A stretch of 64,000 bases of DNA, from contig JACGWO010000005.1 in NCBI GenBank assembly GCA_034509735.1, forward strand, positions 20,573,264 through 20,637,263, written 5' to 3'. The DNA is from Sesamum alatum (Eukaryota > Streptophyta > Magnoliopsida > Lamiales > Pedaliaceae). The notes below the pieces were generated by a model. It saw only the letters and a program-made list of their open reading frames with translations. It did not search any database and had not been told where the DNA came from. A program made the position numbers and the translations under genes. Shown here in pieces: positions 10,819-21,735 of the stretch. Positions within the stretch are counted from its first letter, which is position 1. Every line of letters starts with the position of its first letter.

Positions 10819-13800
10819 ATGTCTAAGAATCCATTAACCATGGTACTTGAACTAATAAGTTCAACGGAATGAACTACTCGGACTGGCTGAGAAACCTGAG
10901 GATTGTCCTCAGTTTCGAGAATCAAGGCTACGTCTTGGACGAGCCGCCGCCGAGCGACTTACCGGAGAGGTCCACGACAGAAGAACGTTTAACGTTCGAG
11001 AAATGGCATGAGGACAACCGGAAAGTGCGTAGTATCATATTGGCTTCGATGTCTAACGACATCCAGAAGCAATATGAGAGGCTGGACAACGTCTCCGCCA
11101 TAATGCTCCGCATGAACGAGGTTTATGCGGTTCCAGATAGGCATATTATATATACCGCCACAAAAGCATTCTTTGGCACCAAGCTTGCTGAAGGATCGTA
11201 TGTACAAAGTCATGGGGTTTAGATGCTCTCCCTAGTGGAGAAGCTCGAGGACCTTAAAGCTGGGCTTAAAAATGACACGTACATTGACGTGATCCTCCAA
11301 TCGCTTCCTCCGTCCTATGACCCGTTTGTTGTAACTTGAGAAGTCTATTCATTAGTTGATCAACATGCTGGTCTAATACGAGGCAACGACCCACAAGTCA
11401 GCGCCAACGGTATTGATAGGAGAGGCTTCACCTCCAAGGTGAATGGAAGAGGGCCGGACGCTGGAAGAGGAAGAAGGGAAAGGGGAAGACAGTTGCGGCC
11501 CCTGCTCGCGCTCCATGCGCCTCTGTTGCCCCGGTGGGGATGGGCAAAGGAAAAGGGAATGCCCGTGGTTCTCAGCGGTCTAAGGCAATGATGTCTGCAT
11601 GCATTGCCAAGAAAAGGGGCATTGGAAGAGGGAATGCCCACAACTCCTCTCCAACCTAGGTATGTTTGTGGTTGAAGTAAACATGATAACTAATTCTGCT
11701 TCATGGGTATTGGATACTGGGTGTGGTGCACACATCTACAATGATTTGCAGGCACTGCAATGAAGCAGAAGGTTAACCAAGGATGAGATGATCCTGAGGC
11801 TAGGCGATGGCAAGGCAGTTGCTGCGGAAGCCGTAGGATCAATGGAGTTAGCCATTAGTAGTCATGTTAGGATTGTACTGAACGACTGTTTCTATGTACC
11901 TAGCATGATTAAAAATATTGTATCTATCCCGATCCTTGACAAGGAGGTATATTCATTTACCATTAATAAAAACGGTTTTTTCATTATAAAGGATGGTATT
12001 CTCATTTACTTGGTACATTGGTAAACGATCTGTACATACTTCAACAGTTTAATTGGATTATGACTGCGGAACACAAACGAAAATGGGATAATCATAATGA
12101 CGCACAGATATGGCATGCGAGGTTAGGTCATATCTCTAAAGATAGGATAAGAAGGTTGGTGGACTCAAAGAGTCTAGAAATAGATGATTTGGACAATCTA
12201 CCGACCTGCGAATCCTGTCTGAAGGGAAAGATGACCAAGAAACCCTTTGTTGGACAAAGCACGCTAGCCAACGGTCTGTTGGATGTGATCCATACGGACG
12301 TCTGTGGCCTACGAAATACTCAGGCTAGAGGTGGGTACTCGTACTTCATAACATTTACCGATGATCACTCACAGTATGGTTATGTTTACTTTATGAGGTA
12401 CAAGTCTAAAGCCTTTGGAAGGTGTAAGGAATATAGACTTGAAGTAGAGAACCAAACCGATCGAAAGATCAAAGCCCTCTGGTCGGATCGAGGTGGAGAG
12501 TATTTGAGTGGTGAATTTACTGATTATCTAAAAGAGAATGGAATTCTTTCTTAATGGACCCCTCCCGGAACACCACAGTTTAATGGTGTGTCTGAAAGGA
12601 GGAATCGGACCTTGTTGGACATGGTCCCATCCATGATGAGTTTTACCGAACTCCCCTTATCCTTATGGGGATACGCTCTTGAGACGGCGGTCAAAGTTTT
12701 GAACTTGGCGCCATCTAAGAAGGTATCCCAGATGCCATATGAGATATGGCATGGCAAGCCTGCCTCCTACAAATACTTAAAAGTGTGGGGTTGCCTCGCA
12801 TATGTCAAGAGATTAGTGGGAGATAAGCTGGACTCGAGGTCTAGTTTATGCAGGTTCATCGGATATCCGAAAGAAACTGGGGGGTATTATTTCTATGATC
12901 CCTCCGAGCAAAAGATTTTTGTCTCGCGAAATGCAGTGTTCTTGAAAAAGGATTTTTCATCGGATAGTCGACGCGATGAGGTACTCCTTGAGGAATCAAG
13001 TGAGGTACCCCATGAGGCGACAATTACATCTGAGCCGGTAGTTCCTACTGATCTCCGTAGGTCGGCCAGAGTATCCCATGCACCTGATAGGTATTGATTT
13101 CTGGGCCTGACCGGTCAGTTGGATAATGATCCAAAGATGTACGGAGAAGCGATGTCGGACATCGATTCAGATAAGTGGCTTGAGGCCATGAAATCCGAGA
13201 TAGACTCGATGGGTACAAACCAGGTTTGGACCCTAGTGGACCCACCCAAGGGGGTAAAACCCGTAGGGTGTAAATGGGTCTACAAACATAAACTTGGAGC
13301 TGAAAGGGAGGTTACAACTTTCAAAGCCAGGCTTGTGGCAAAGGGTTATACTCAGCGACCCAGGGCCGATTTTGAGGAAACCTACTCGCCTGTAGCAATG
13401 GCTAAGTCCATTTGGATACTACTTACCGTATCAGCATGGTAGGACTATGAAATATGGCAGATGGACGTGAAAACCGCCTTCCTCAACGGTTTCATAGAGA
13501 AAGAGATCTATATGGATCAATCGAAAGGTTTCACATCTGTTGGAGAAGAGCAGAAGGTCTACCGTCTCCAAAGGACCATTTATGGCCTCAAACAAGCTTC
13601 CCGATGCTGGAACATACGTTTTGATGAAGTCATACGGGGATATGATTTCATCAAGAACGAATCCGATCCTTGTGTATACAAGAAGATCAGTGGGAGCTCA
13701 GTTGCGTTTCTAGTGCTTTACGTGGATGGCATCTTGCTCATTGGGAATGATGCTAAGATGTTGGGTAACACTAAAGCTTGGATGTCAACGCAATTCTCCA

Positions 13801-14714
13801 TGAAGGATATGGGTGAAGCGTCCTACATCCTTGGCATCAAGATCTACAGAGATAGATCTAGAAGGATGTTAGGGTTGGCCCAGTCCTCATATATTGAGAA
13901 AGTCTTGAAGAGATTCAAGATGGAGAACTCAAAACGAGGATTCCTTCCTATGAGGCATGGAATTAAGTTATCCAAGAAGCAGTCTCCTAAGACTGATGAG
14001 GAGCTTAAATGGATGTTGGACATCCCCTATGCTTCAGCCATAGGCAACAATCAGTACACTGTCCAGTGCACTAGACCTGATGTGGCTTTCGCTTTGAGCG
14101 TGACTAGTCGATATCAGTCATGTGCGGGGGAGGCAAACAGGAGTGCGGTCAAGACTATCCTAAAGTACCTGAAAAGGACTAAGGACATGTTCTTGATCAA
14201 CGGGGGTGGAGAGTTGATATTGGAAGACTATAGCGATGCTAGCTTCCAGTCGGATGACGATGATGCCAAGTCTCAGTCTGATTTTGTATTTTAGACTAAA
14301 TGGCGGCGTGGTTACTTGGAAGGGTTCCAAGTAGGCTACCACGGCGGACTCCACCATAGAGTTTTGAATACATAGGGGCTTTGGAAGCTGGTAAGGAGAC
14401 GGTTTGGTTGATGAGCTACATCCAAGGGTTGGGTGTAATACCTAGCACTGCTAAGCCTACAATTATCTTCTACGATAACAGCGGGGCGATAGCGCTGGTA
14501 AAGGAACTGAGATCTCATTATGATACAAGCATATTCTTAGTCACGACCATCTGCTTAAAGAGATGGATAACAGGCCGGACGTTCGGTTGGACCGAGTCAA
14601 CTCCGCAGAAAACATAGCAGATCCACTTACTAAGCGTGTGTTGCAAGTTGCCTATACTCAACATTTGGATAAGATGGGATTGAGGTCAATGGGTGATTGG
14701 CTAGTCAAGCGGGA
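10819..14714 (+). pseudogene. Copia B gag-pol, multiple stops, mutated RT active site
   Basis: Gag starts with MSKNPL at 10819, with a frame break before MNYSDW (10869). It runs to a stop at 11222, with more gag to about 11650. The protease region has the LDTG motif near 11713. Integrase follows (HARLGH, CESC, SDRGGEY; stop at about 12552-12554), then RT and RNase H to the MGDWL C-terminus at about 14700. In-frame stops include those near 13096 and 13441, and frame breaks occur near 14290 and 14560. At 13719-13730 the RT catalytic motif reads YVDG where element A has YVDD, so a metal-binding Asp is lost. This copy cannot encode a working polymerase. Confidence 0.92.
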
Positions 14715-14717
14715 GAT

Positions 14718-16925
14718 TGTTAGAATAGGTGACCAGAAAGCCAATAGGTTTGGCGATTTGTAACCTATTTGACAACTTGATGTAAATGTAATATTATGTG
14801 ATGAATAAAATGTGTTCGTCACCAATGGTATCTACTTTGTTGCGCTGAATTTACATATGTTAAAATGGTGTTTTACTTATATCTCAACAAAAGCCCACAG
14901 ACCACGGTTAACAACTCATGCAGTTGGGCCTCGCATTGGATGGTGGTCATGAAACCAATTGATTAGGATTTGGGTCTCAAACATTCCAAGTCGAGGACCT
15001 CGAGATAGGGCATCGAGAGTCCTATAGAGACTTGCATCAAAAGTCGTGTTCATTAGATGAGTGTCGTGTTTCATCGGCGACAGGCGTGGGACACCTACAC
15101 GATCTTGATGGGTTGGTCTACTGGGGTCGAGCCGACTGGACTGACTCGCGGGGATCATCATATGGAAGCCTTGGAGGCTTGGTCGGTATGATTGAATTTT
15201 CCCGGTTCTGATAGTACGGGAGTAGTCCTCAGACTTGAGGAACCATGGCAGTCACGTGCACATGACGGTTGTATCTTGGATCTGGCGAGAGGTGATCATT
15301 CTGTAAGATGATCATTATAAGCCTTGTCCAGTGCAGTTGGAATGTGTAGCGAGGACGGTGCCATCCGAGAAGAGGATCCGTCCCCTGTCAGTATGTGAAG
15401 AGGTATCTCCTATGCACTCGGAGACACATTCATGCTGTTTAAAGCTTTGGCCACAGTGGTTGGTCGAACAGGGAATGGTTTCGTGTGTCAACGTAATGAA
15501 GCATGCGTAGTCTCGAGTATTAAGCATAGATGCCTAGTCAAGGATGGGAACCGACGCCCAATTTCATACCCTAGACTAAGGCCGGGAGACAGAAGGATTG
15601 TACTCGTACGGGATCGACGCCTAAATGTTCATGGCAGCATTCACCTAGTCTCTAGCGCCATGAATCGTTGCTAGATGGCCACCCGTGGTAACGGGCCCTT
15701 GTGGGACACGGACCCAAGTCTAGCTAAGGGTGAACTTAAAGGGTCACACACAAATCACCGAGAAGGTTGAGAGATTGACTTGGAGTCAATCTCGAAGGAT
15801 AAAGAAGTAATTGGATTACTTAAGGGATTGTCCATTGGATGGACGGACTGATATTGTATCGGGCCCTCGTTTAATCGGTAAATGGGATTACCGATTAAAT
15901 ATGGACAGTCAAGATGTTGGATATTTTGATTGGATTAAAAAGATCAACGAGAATTATTTAAGTGAAAATTAAATTGGATTTAATGTTGGGTTTGTCGTAA
16001 TTGGATTATGGTAAAACCCAGTCCGTTAAATTTTGACCCGAGAGGAGAATTAATTCCTATTTTGGAATAGGAAGAAGTTGGACTTCTTCCCTAATTGAGC
16101 ATGGCCGAAAATCCTCCCTTAGAGGAAGCAAAATTCATCCATGTTGCATGCTAGGTGGTGGTTGACTTGTCTCTTTTGGTAAGAGACAAATCAACTCCAA
16201 TCAAGCCCTTCCCTTTTGGTATGATTTGATCATACCTTAAAAGTTGGTAGGCTTGATTGAAGAATTAATGGTGATTGATTGGGATGTATCTAAACATCCT
16301 AGGATGAACCTAGACACATTCCAATAATCACATTAATTATGTATATATATGAGTATATACTAACACCTTATGCGAAAGAATCATAATTCATCTTTTCTAG
16401 GAAAAGAAGAAGCATAATTCGGCCTCCCTCTCCCTCACACTCTCGGCCTCTCTCTCCCTCTTCTACCATTGTTCTTCACTTGATCTTGGATCAAGAAGGG
16501 AAGAACAAAGAAAGTTTAAGAAGAACACTAATTCATAGCGTTCATCTTCTTAAAACCGATTCCTTCACAAACCCGTATTCTTCTAGCAAGGAGAACGCGA
16601 GTTTCTTCCGGTGTGGTGTGGATCACATTTGGAGAGTTCATATATTTGAGATTGGTGAACATTTGGAAGAAAGGAACAAAGCTTGTAGCCCTACGCGTGT
16701 CAAAAACTACGAAGGTAACATTTATTACTCTTCTATTGTTTTTCTATTCATCTATGCCCTATGTATAATACATGCTATAGTATTGATACATTCTATATCG
16801 AACGCCCGGTTGAGCCCCTGAGGGTACACCCCTTGGGATTACGTTTATTTATTTGTTTAAATTTACGTATTCATTTGTATTTCTCGCTTCCGCTCGCGCT
16901 CCCCGGCGGATCTGCTTGTCCTTCA
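14718..16925 (+). repeat. 3' LTR of copia B (2208 bp)
   Basis: This starts TGTTAGAATAGGTGACC after a GGGAGAT polypurine tract and ends CCTTCA. It aligns end to end with the solo LTR at 29956-32167, and its last part aligns with 4900-6230. It contains the conserved core shared by the A, B and C LTRs at about 15641-15751. Confidence 0.93.
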
Positions 16926-17169
16926 TATTTTTAAGGTGCGCGGCTATACTAGTAAAATCCAGAGTTACCTTTTCACTTACTAGATAAAAATTTCTATAGG
17001 ATGGCTCACCACATTGTATTTTACTTACTAGATTTTATTTTCATATAATATGCATCAATATATTAAAGTATTCAAATATTTGTTTTTGGTTGGAATTACT
17101 AAATAGGACTGTATCGGGCGATGGATGGAACACTGATTCTAGCATGGGTCCCATATAGACACCATAGTC
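16926..17169 (+). pseudogene. Second copy of Harbinger transposase 5' segment
   Basis: This is about 95% identical by eye to 6231-6480, covering the start of the retained transposase including the CIGAMDG region. It has a one-base loss in GTATCGGGCG and a stop just upstream. It is cut by the A-type LTR at 17170. It sits directly after a B LTR, exactly as copy 1 does. Confidence 0.85.
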
Positions 17170-19168
17170 TGTTAGAATAGGTGACCATGTAAGCCAATTT
17201 TGGCAGGAATATGTAACCTATTTCTAGACAATTTCAGGTGTTTGATAAAACATTTATGAATAATGAAGTGAAGATTCATATGGCAACACTTTGTTTACGT
17301 TCACTTATATATGCTATTACATATCTGTTCACTACGCAAACAAAGCCCACGGACTGAGAATCAATTTCGGAGACTGGGACTACGCTTGGAGGTAGGTCTA
17401 TGAAATCAGTCTTACCGAATCAGTCCGAAAATCTCCAAGTCAAGGAATCTCGAAAATGGGTACCAGGATTCCCTTTGAGACTTGCACTAAGCATCTGCTG
17501 TCGTATTTCATCGACGGGTGACGAAGGTCGTCTAAGCAGTGTTAGTGGGTCAGCATGCTAGGAAGCAACTGACTGAGGTGACTCGCGGGAACCGTCTTAC
17601 GGAGGACCTTGAGTATGGTCAGCAAGGTATGACGTGAGTTCCCGGTTCCAACGGTACAGGTCAAGTCCTTTGACTTGAGGAACTGCTGAGTTTACCTGTA
17701 CATCAGGTCTGTATCTTAGATATGGGGAGAGATTGCCAAAATACTCTTGAGTAGTCATAAGCCATGTCTAGTGCAGCTTGGGTATACAGAGTGACAGTAG
17801 TTTCCAAGAAATGATCTGTCTCCTGTCAAAAGGCATTGACAGTTGAGTCTCATGTATGCTCTGTGTCTTGTCCCTAAAATCTGTGGCCACAGTAACTGAA
17901 CAGAAGGGAAGGTTTCCCTTGCGGCGTTTAGTAAGGACAGACCGACACTTAGGTCCAAAATGGGTACCTGCATTTTCCGTGCCCTAGACTCTAAGTGATG
18001 AGATCGAAGACAGAAGGACAAGTGTACTGTTAGAGCCTAAATGTTCATCCCCGATTATTTCACCTAGTCTCTAGTGCCATGGACCGTTGCTAGATGGCCA
18101 CCCATGGTAACGGACGGATTCTAGGAATCCGACCAAGTCTAGCTGAAAGGTGAACCTAAAGAGTCACACACTATCCACACACACTTAGTATTTAATTTGG
18201 AATTAAATATTGGAGTAAAGGAATGATTAAATTGGATTTAATCGGGTCCTATATTTTTCTTGGAGAAAATGATTCCTTCTATTTGATAAAGGGAATTAAA
18301 TTAATAAATTGAATTTATTAAGGGAATTAATTTAATGGGCCTAGAATAAATATTAATATTTATTTATTATATTTATTTGGCCTTTTGGAATATTTAATAG
18401 GATTTGAATATTCAATTAAATTAAATTAATGGTTAAGATTTAATGGGAGAGATCAAAGGCTAGGATTGAATTTGACAAGGTCAAATTCTACTTTGACTAG
18501 GACTTTGACTAGGTCAAAATCCTAGTCAAATTAAGCTTCTAAAGAGATGGAGTTTAAAGAGGATTAAACTCTTCCTCTATATAAACCCCTAGCCTTGCAC
18601 CTTTTGAAGGATGATGAAATTCCAACACACACACAACACACACTCATTTTCGGCTCTCTCTCCCCTCTCTCTCGTCCGCCCTCTCTCTCCACTCTGTCCA
18701 AGATATTCTTTTCTAGTTCTCTTGTTCTTGGAACATTAGAACTTAGATGAATGAATATCGTTAATTCATAACGTGTTGTTGATTCATCCACTCCAAAATA
18801 TACACTTGTTCGTTGCTAGCACGACGTGCAAGATACGTGGGTGGATCGTGTGTCACGATTTGGAGGGTCTCAAGAACGAGATCTCGGTGCAAAACGGGGA
18901 ACAACGCGTGTAGCTGTTGAAGACGAAAACGACAACGGGTAGGTCTCGTTTAATACTTTCGTCCTCTTTAATTTTCTACCCTATGGCCTCCATGATCATT
19001 TACATGTTGTTTACCCATGAGATACACCGAACACCCGGGAATCTCAAGGGTACACCCCTTGAGCGTGTTCTTTAATTTGATTAAAGCATGCTTTAAATTT
19101 TTGTATTTTATTTTATATCGCGCTTCCGCATTCGCGCAATTTCCCGGGATGATCCACATATTCTTTCA
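17170..19168 (+). repeat. 5' LTR of a second A-type copia (1999 bp)
   Basis: This starts TGTTAGAATAGGTGACC, ends CTTTCA, and is followed by a primer-binding site, so it is a 5' LTR. It aligns along its whole length with 2919-4899. TAGTC at 17165-17169 is the expected 5' target duplication. The TATA box TATATAAA is at 18578-18585. The W-box cluster is conserved at 18472-18529, with one core changed to TTGACA. Confidence 0.93.
18472..18529 (+). promoter_or_regulatory. W-box cluster in second LTR A
   Basis: Six TTGAC cores occur in 58 bp, five of which fit TTGAC(C/T), at the same distance from the TATA box (18578) as in the first A LTR. The flanking U3 sequence differs more between the copies than the cluster does. 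Confidence 0.55.
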
Positions 19169-19169
19169 G

Positions 19170-19181
19170 TGGTATCAGAGC
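19170..19181 (+). other. Primer-binding site (initiator tRNA-Met)
   Basis: TGGTATCAGAGC lies one base after the LTR end at 19168. It is complementary to the 3' end of plant initiator tRNA-Met, the usual copia minus-strand primer. Confidence 0.9.
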
Positions 19182-19630
19182 CCGGTTCGGTGTATAGGCC
19201 TAGGGTTTATGTGCGTTTTAAGCATGAAACGTGATATTGGCATGTTTTTAATTAAATCTTGATTTTTTTGATTTTAAAGCATGTCGTTTTATGGTTTTTG
19301 ATTCGTGTGAATTTCTGAATATTGGTATTTTTCTGTTTTTCTTGGGAAACAGGGTGGAATAATTGAACGAAAAACGAGAAACGTTGCAGCCGGCAAGGCA
19401 GATGCGCGCAGGCAAGGGAAGCCTGCGCGCGCCCGTCCAGCCGGTCGCGCAGGGGCAGCGCGCAGCCAGGGTGGCTGCGCGCCTGAGAGTCCGCGCGCGG
19501 ACGGACACCGGGCAGCGCCGCCAGGCGCGCGCGCACACAGACGGAGGAGTCTGCGCACGCGCGCCCGGCAGGTGTGCCCAGTGCACGTTTGCGCGCGCAC
19601 TGCGCAGGGCAAGGGCGGCCGGCAGCCAGT
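19182..19630 (+). other. Copia A leader with GC-rich island, truncated
   Basis: The leader continues from the primer site and then enters a very GC-rich block (about 19380-19625) full of GCGCGC-type repeats. It ends abruptly at about 19630, where C-type LTR sequence on the minus strand begins. Frames up to about 130 codons occur here on both strands. They come from the base composition and show no domain. Confidence 0.75.
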
Positions 19631-21735
19631 AATTAATTAATGAATCCAATCCACTAATTAATTACCCCAAGCCTATTTTAAATTAATTCAATTAATTTAG
19701 AAAGCCAAGATCAAAATCTAATTAATCCGGTCAATTCACTTCTTGAGATATTCATCCAATGAATTATCCCAAATAAATGATCTTGATGCGTATCGGGGTC
19801 CAGCAACATCACAAAATATCAAGGGACCTTCACAAAAAATTGCAAGATTGTAGGGGAGACTAACCTGCAGAGAGGGGTTAACATTCCGATGCTTAAGTCA
19901 GTAATGTTCTTACTAATAAAATAAAATAAGAAATTTGAAATAAATGAGAATAATGGTAAAATAGTACTGTGTAGTGATATAACGTGTGTGAGTGAGCTGA
20001 AAATGACTGAAAAGTAGAGAGAATTCGTGTGCAAAATAGAGTGAAAGTTACTTGATAAATAATAGTGCAATCAGTCTTTTTATACTGGTCCGTTCATCCG
20101 ATTTGTGAGGAATTTCGTTGAGAGCCTTATACCATTGAAAACCTTGGGAAGTCAGATTTTCAACCCAATAAACCACGCTAGAATTGGAGTAGAATTGAAG
20201 GGCATATGGTTGTTTGAATCAACCTTGCCATGTCTGCCATATTTTCCGAAAACCTAGTTACCTGCTGAGAAACATTCGGATTCCGGCAGATCCTTTGGGA
20301 ATTTGGATGAGGTTTCTTAGTATGATGTGGCTCCACGTGTTGGACACATGTATGATATCGAATCCCTGTTGTTTGATGACTAGGCTTGTTGTATGGGGCT
20401 TTTTCGTGGGCCTGCCAGGTCGGTGAACAAAAAATTGGATTTGTGTACAAGAGTCTTACTGTTATGTGCTTGGCCTACTGGGCTGTCCTGCTCGGAGGTC
20501 CGTTCCCAGCTCTTGGGCTTATCAAGTGTGATTTTAGGGTGCATCATCAAATCTTATCATTTATTTTTCTCCATAAATTAATTTAACCCAATTAAATTAA
20601 TTCATTTCTTTCAAAATTAATTCTAAATTAATTCCATCACTTCCACAGTGATTTGTGTGTGACTCTTTAGGTTCACCCTCAGTTAGACTCGGGCTTGTAC
20701 CCCATGTAATTAATTAAATCTAATTTAATTAATTATTTTCGATTAACGAATAACCAGAAAAACCTATCACCATAGGTGGCCGTCTACCAACGGCCCATGG
20801 CACTAGAGACTAGGTAAATGTTAGCCTGAACATTTATGCTCTGATTTCATAGAGGTACGGTCCTTATATCAACCGTCTCCCGGTCTTAGTTTGGGCATGG
20901 AATTGGGTGTCGGTTTCCATCCTTGACTAGGCAACTATGCTTCATACTCGAGATGTTTTACTCTATTGATTCGATCAAGGGAACCTATCCTTAATCGATC
21001 AATAGCTTTGGCCAAAGACTTTGAGATTCTAAATCATATCAGAGCACATAGGAGAACTTGTTGTCACAATACTTATAGGGACAAATTCTATCTTAGGATC
21101 CACCGTGCCCACAACATATTTCGACTGCAGGGGACAATGCTTATGATGACCATACCTCACGATACAGTCACTGCTCGCCAACTAAGATACAGTCTTCGTA
21201 TGTAAGTAACTGTCGTGATTCCTTAAGTCCCAGGTGTAATCATGTACTATTGGAACTAGAAATACCTGTCATAGCACCTAAGCTTCCGAGGCTTCCATAA
21301 GATGATTCTCGCAAGTCAGCTCAGTAAATCGACTACCTTGCCAACCAACCCACTAAAATGCCATAGATGACCCACATCTGTCACCGATGAAATTCGGCAA
21401 TCACCCAGTGAATGAAGTACTTATTGAAAGTCTCTATAGGACTCTCGATGCCCAGTATCGAGGTCCTTAACTTGGAATGTTTCAGACCGACCCTTAAAAG
21501 TTGGTTTCATGACCACCAACCTATGTGTAGACCAACTCCACGGGTTTAACCATTCGGTCTGGGGCGTTTGTTGTTACGTTAAACAATCATTTAACGTGAG
21601 CAGTGAGCACAACAAACACTTATGTCATGTATGAATACTCACTGTATTCATCATGTTAATATTACTTTGATAAAGATTAACAAATAGTTCCCAGAACCAC
21701 CAATCCAATTGGCTTTCCGGTCACCTATTCTAATA
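19631..21735 (-). repeat. Partial 3' LTR of copia C, interrupted
   Basis: This matches about 27361-28740 in the 5' LTR. Its plus-strand right end is CTAATA (a mutated CTAACA). About 950 bp of the U5 side is absent at the 19630 junction. It is split by the insert at 19784-20549, on either side of which the LTR sequence continues. Confidence 0.88.
19784..20549 (-). repeat. Solo LTR of another family inside LTR C (766 bp)
   Basis: The insert is absent from the intact C LTR. Its ends are TGATG and CATCA, and it is flanked by GATCT (19779-19783) and AATCT (20550-20554), a 4/5 target duplication. On the minus strand a TATAAAAAG box (about 20076-20084) is followed by a pyrimidine-rich, CTCACACA-like region, as expected for an LTR U3/R boundary, so I orient it minus. 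No coding sequence is present. A MITE is possible, but the TATA layout favours an LTR. Confidence 0.6.

Larger units (their letters stand above)
9050..16925 (+). mobile_element. Ty1/copia element B, 5'-truncated (leader, gag-pol, 3' LTR)
   Basis: This is a copia element without its 5' LTR. It has a leader (about 9050-10818), a mutated gag-pol (10819-14714) and a complete 3' LTR (14718-16925). Its pol matches element A in order and sequence. The left boundary joins Harbinger sequence, and no primer-binding site is present. The junction is therefore a rearrangement breakpoint and not an LTR end. Confidence 0.88.

Noticed and set aside
4900..16925. One large copia element with LTRs at 4900-6230 and 14718-16925 and the Harbinger element as internal cargo
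   Set aside because: No primer-binding site follows 6230, and the Harbinger sequence after 6230 also lies outside the second LTR (16926 on). A single element with cargo cannot explain that; a block duplication does.
19248..19649. Several long open frames on both strands in a GC-rich block
   Set aside because: This is the copia A leader island. The frames follow base composition and end at a rearrangement junction.
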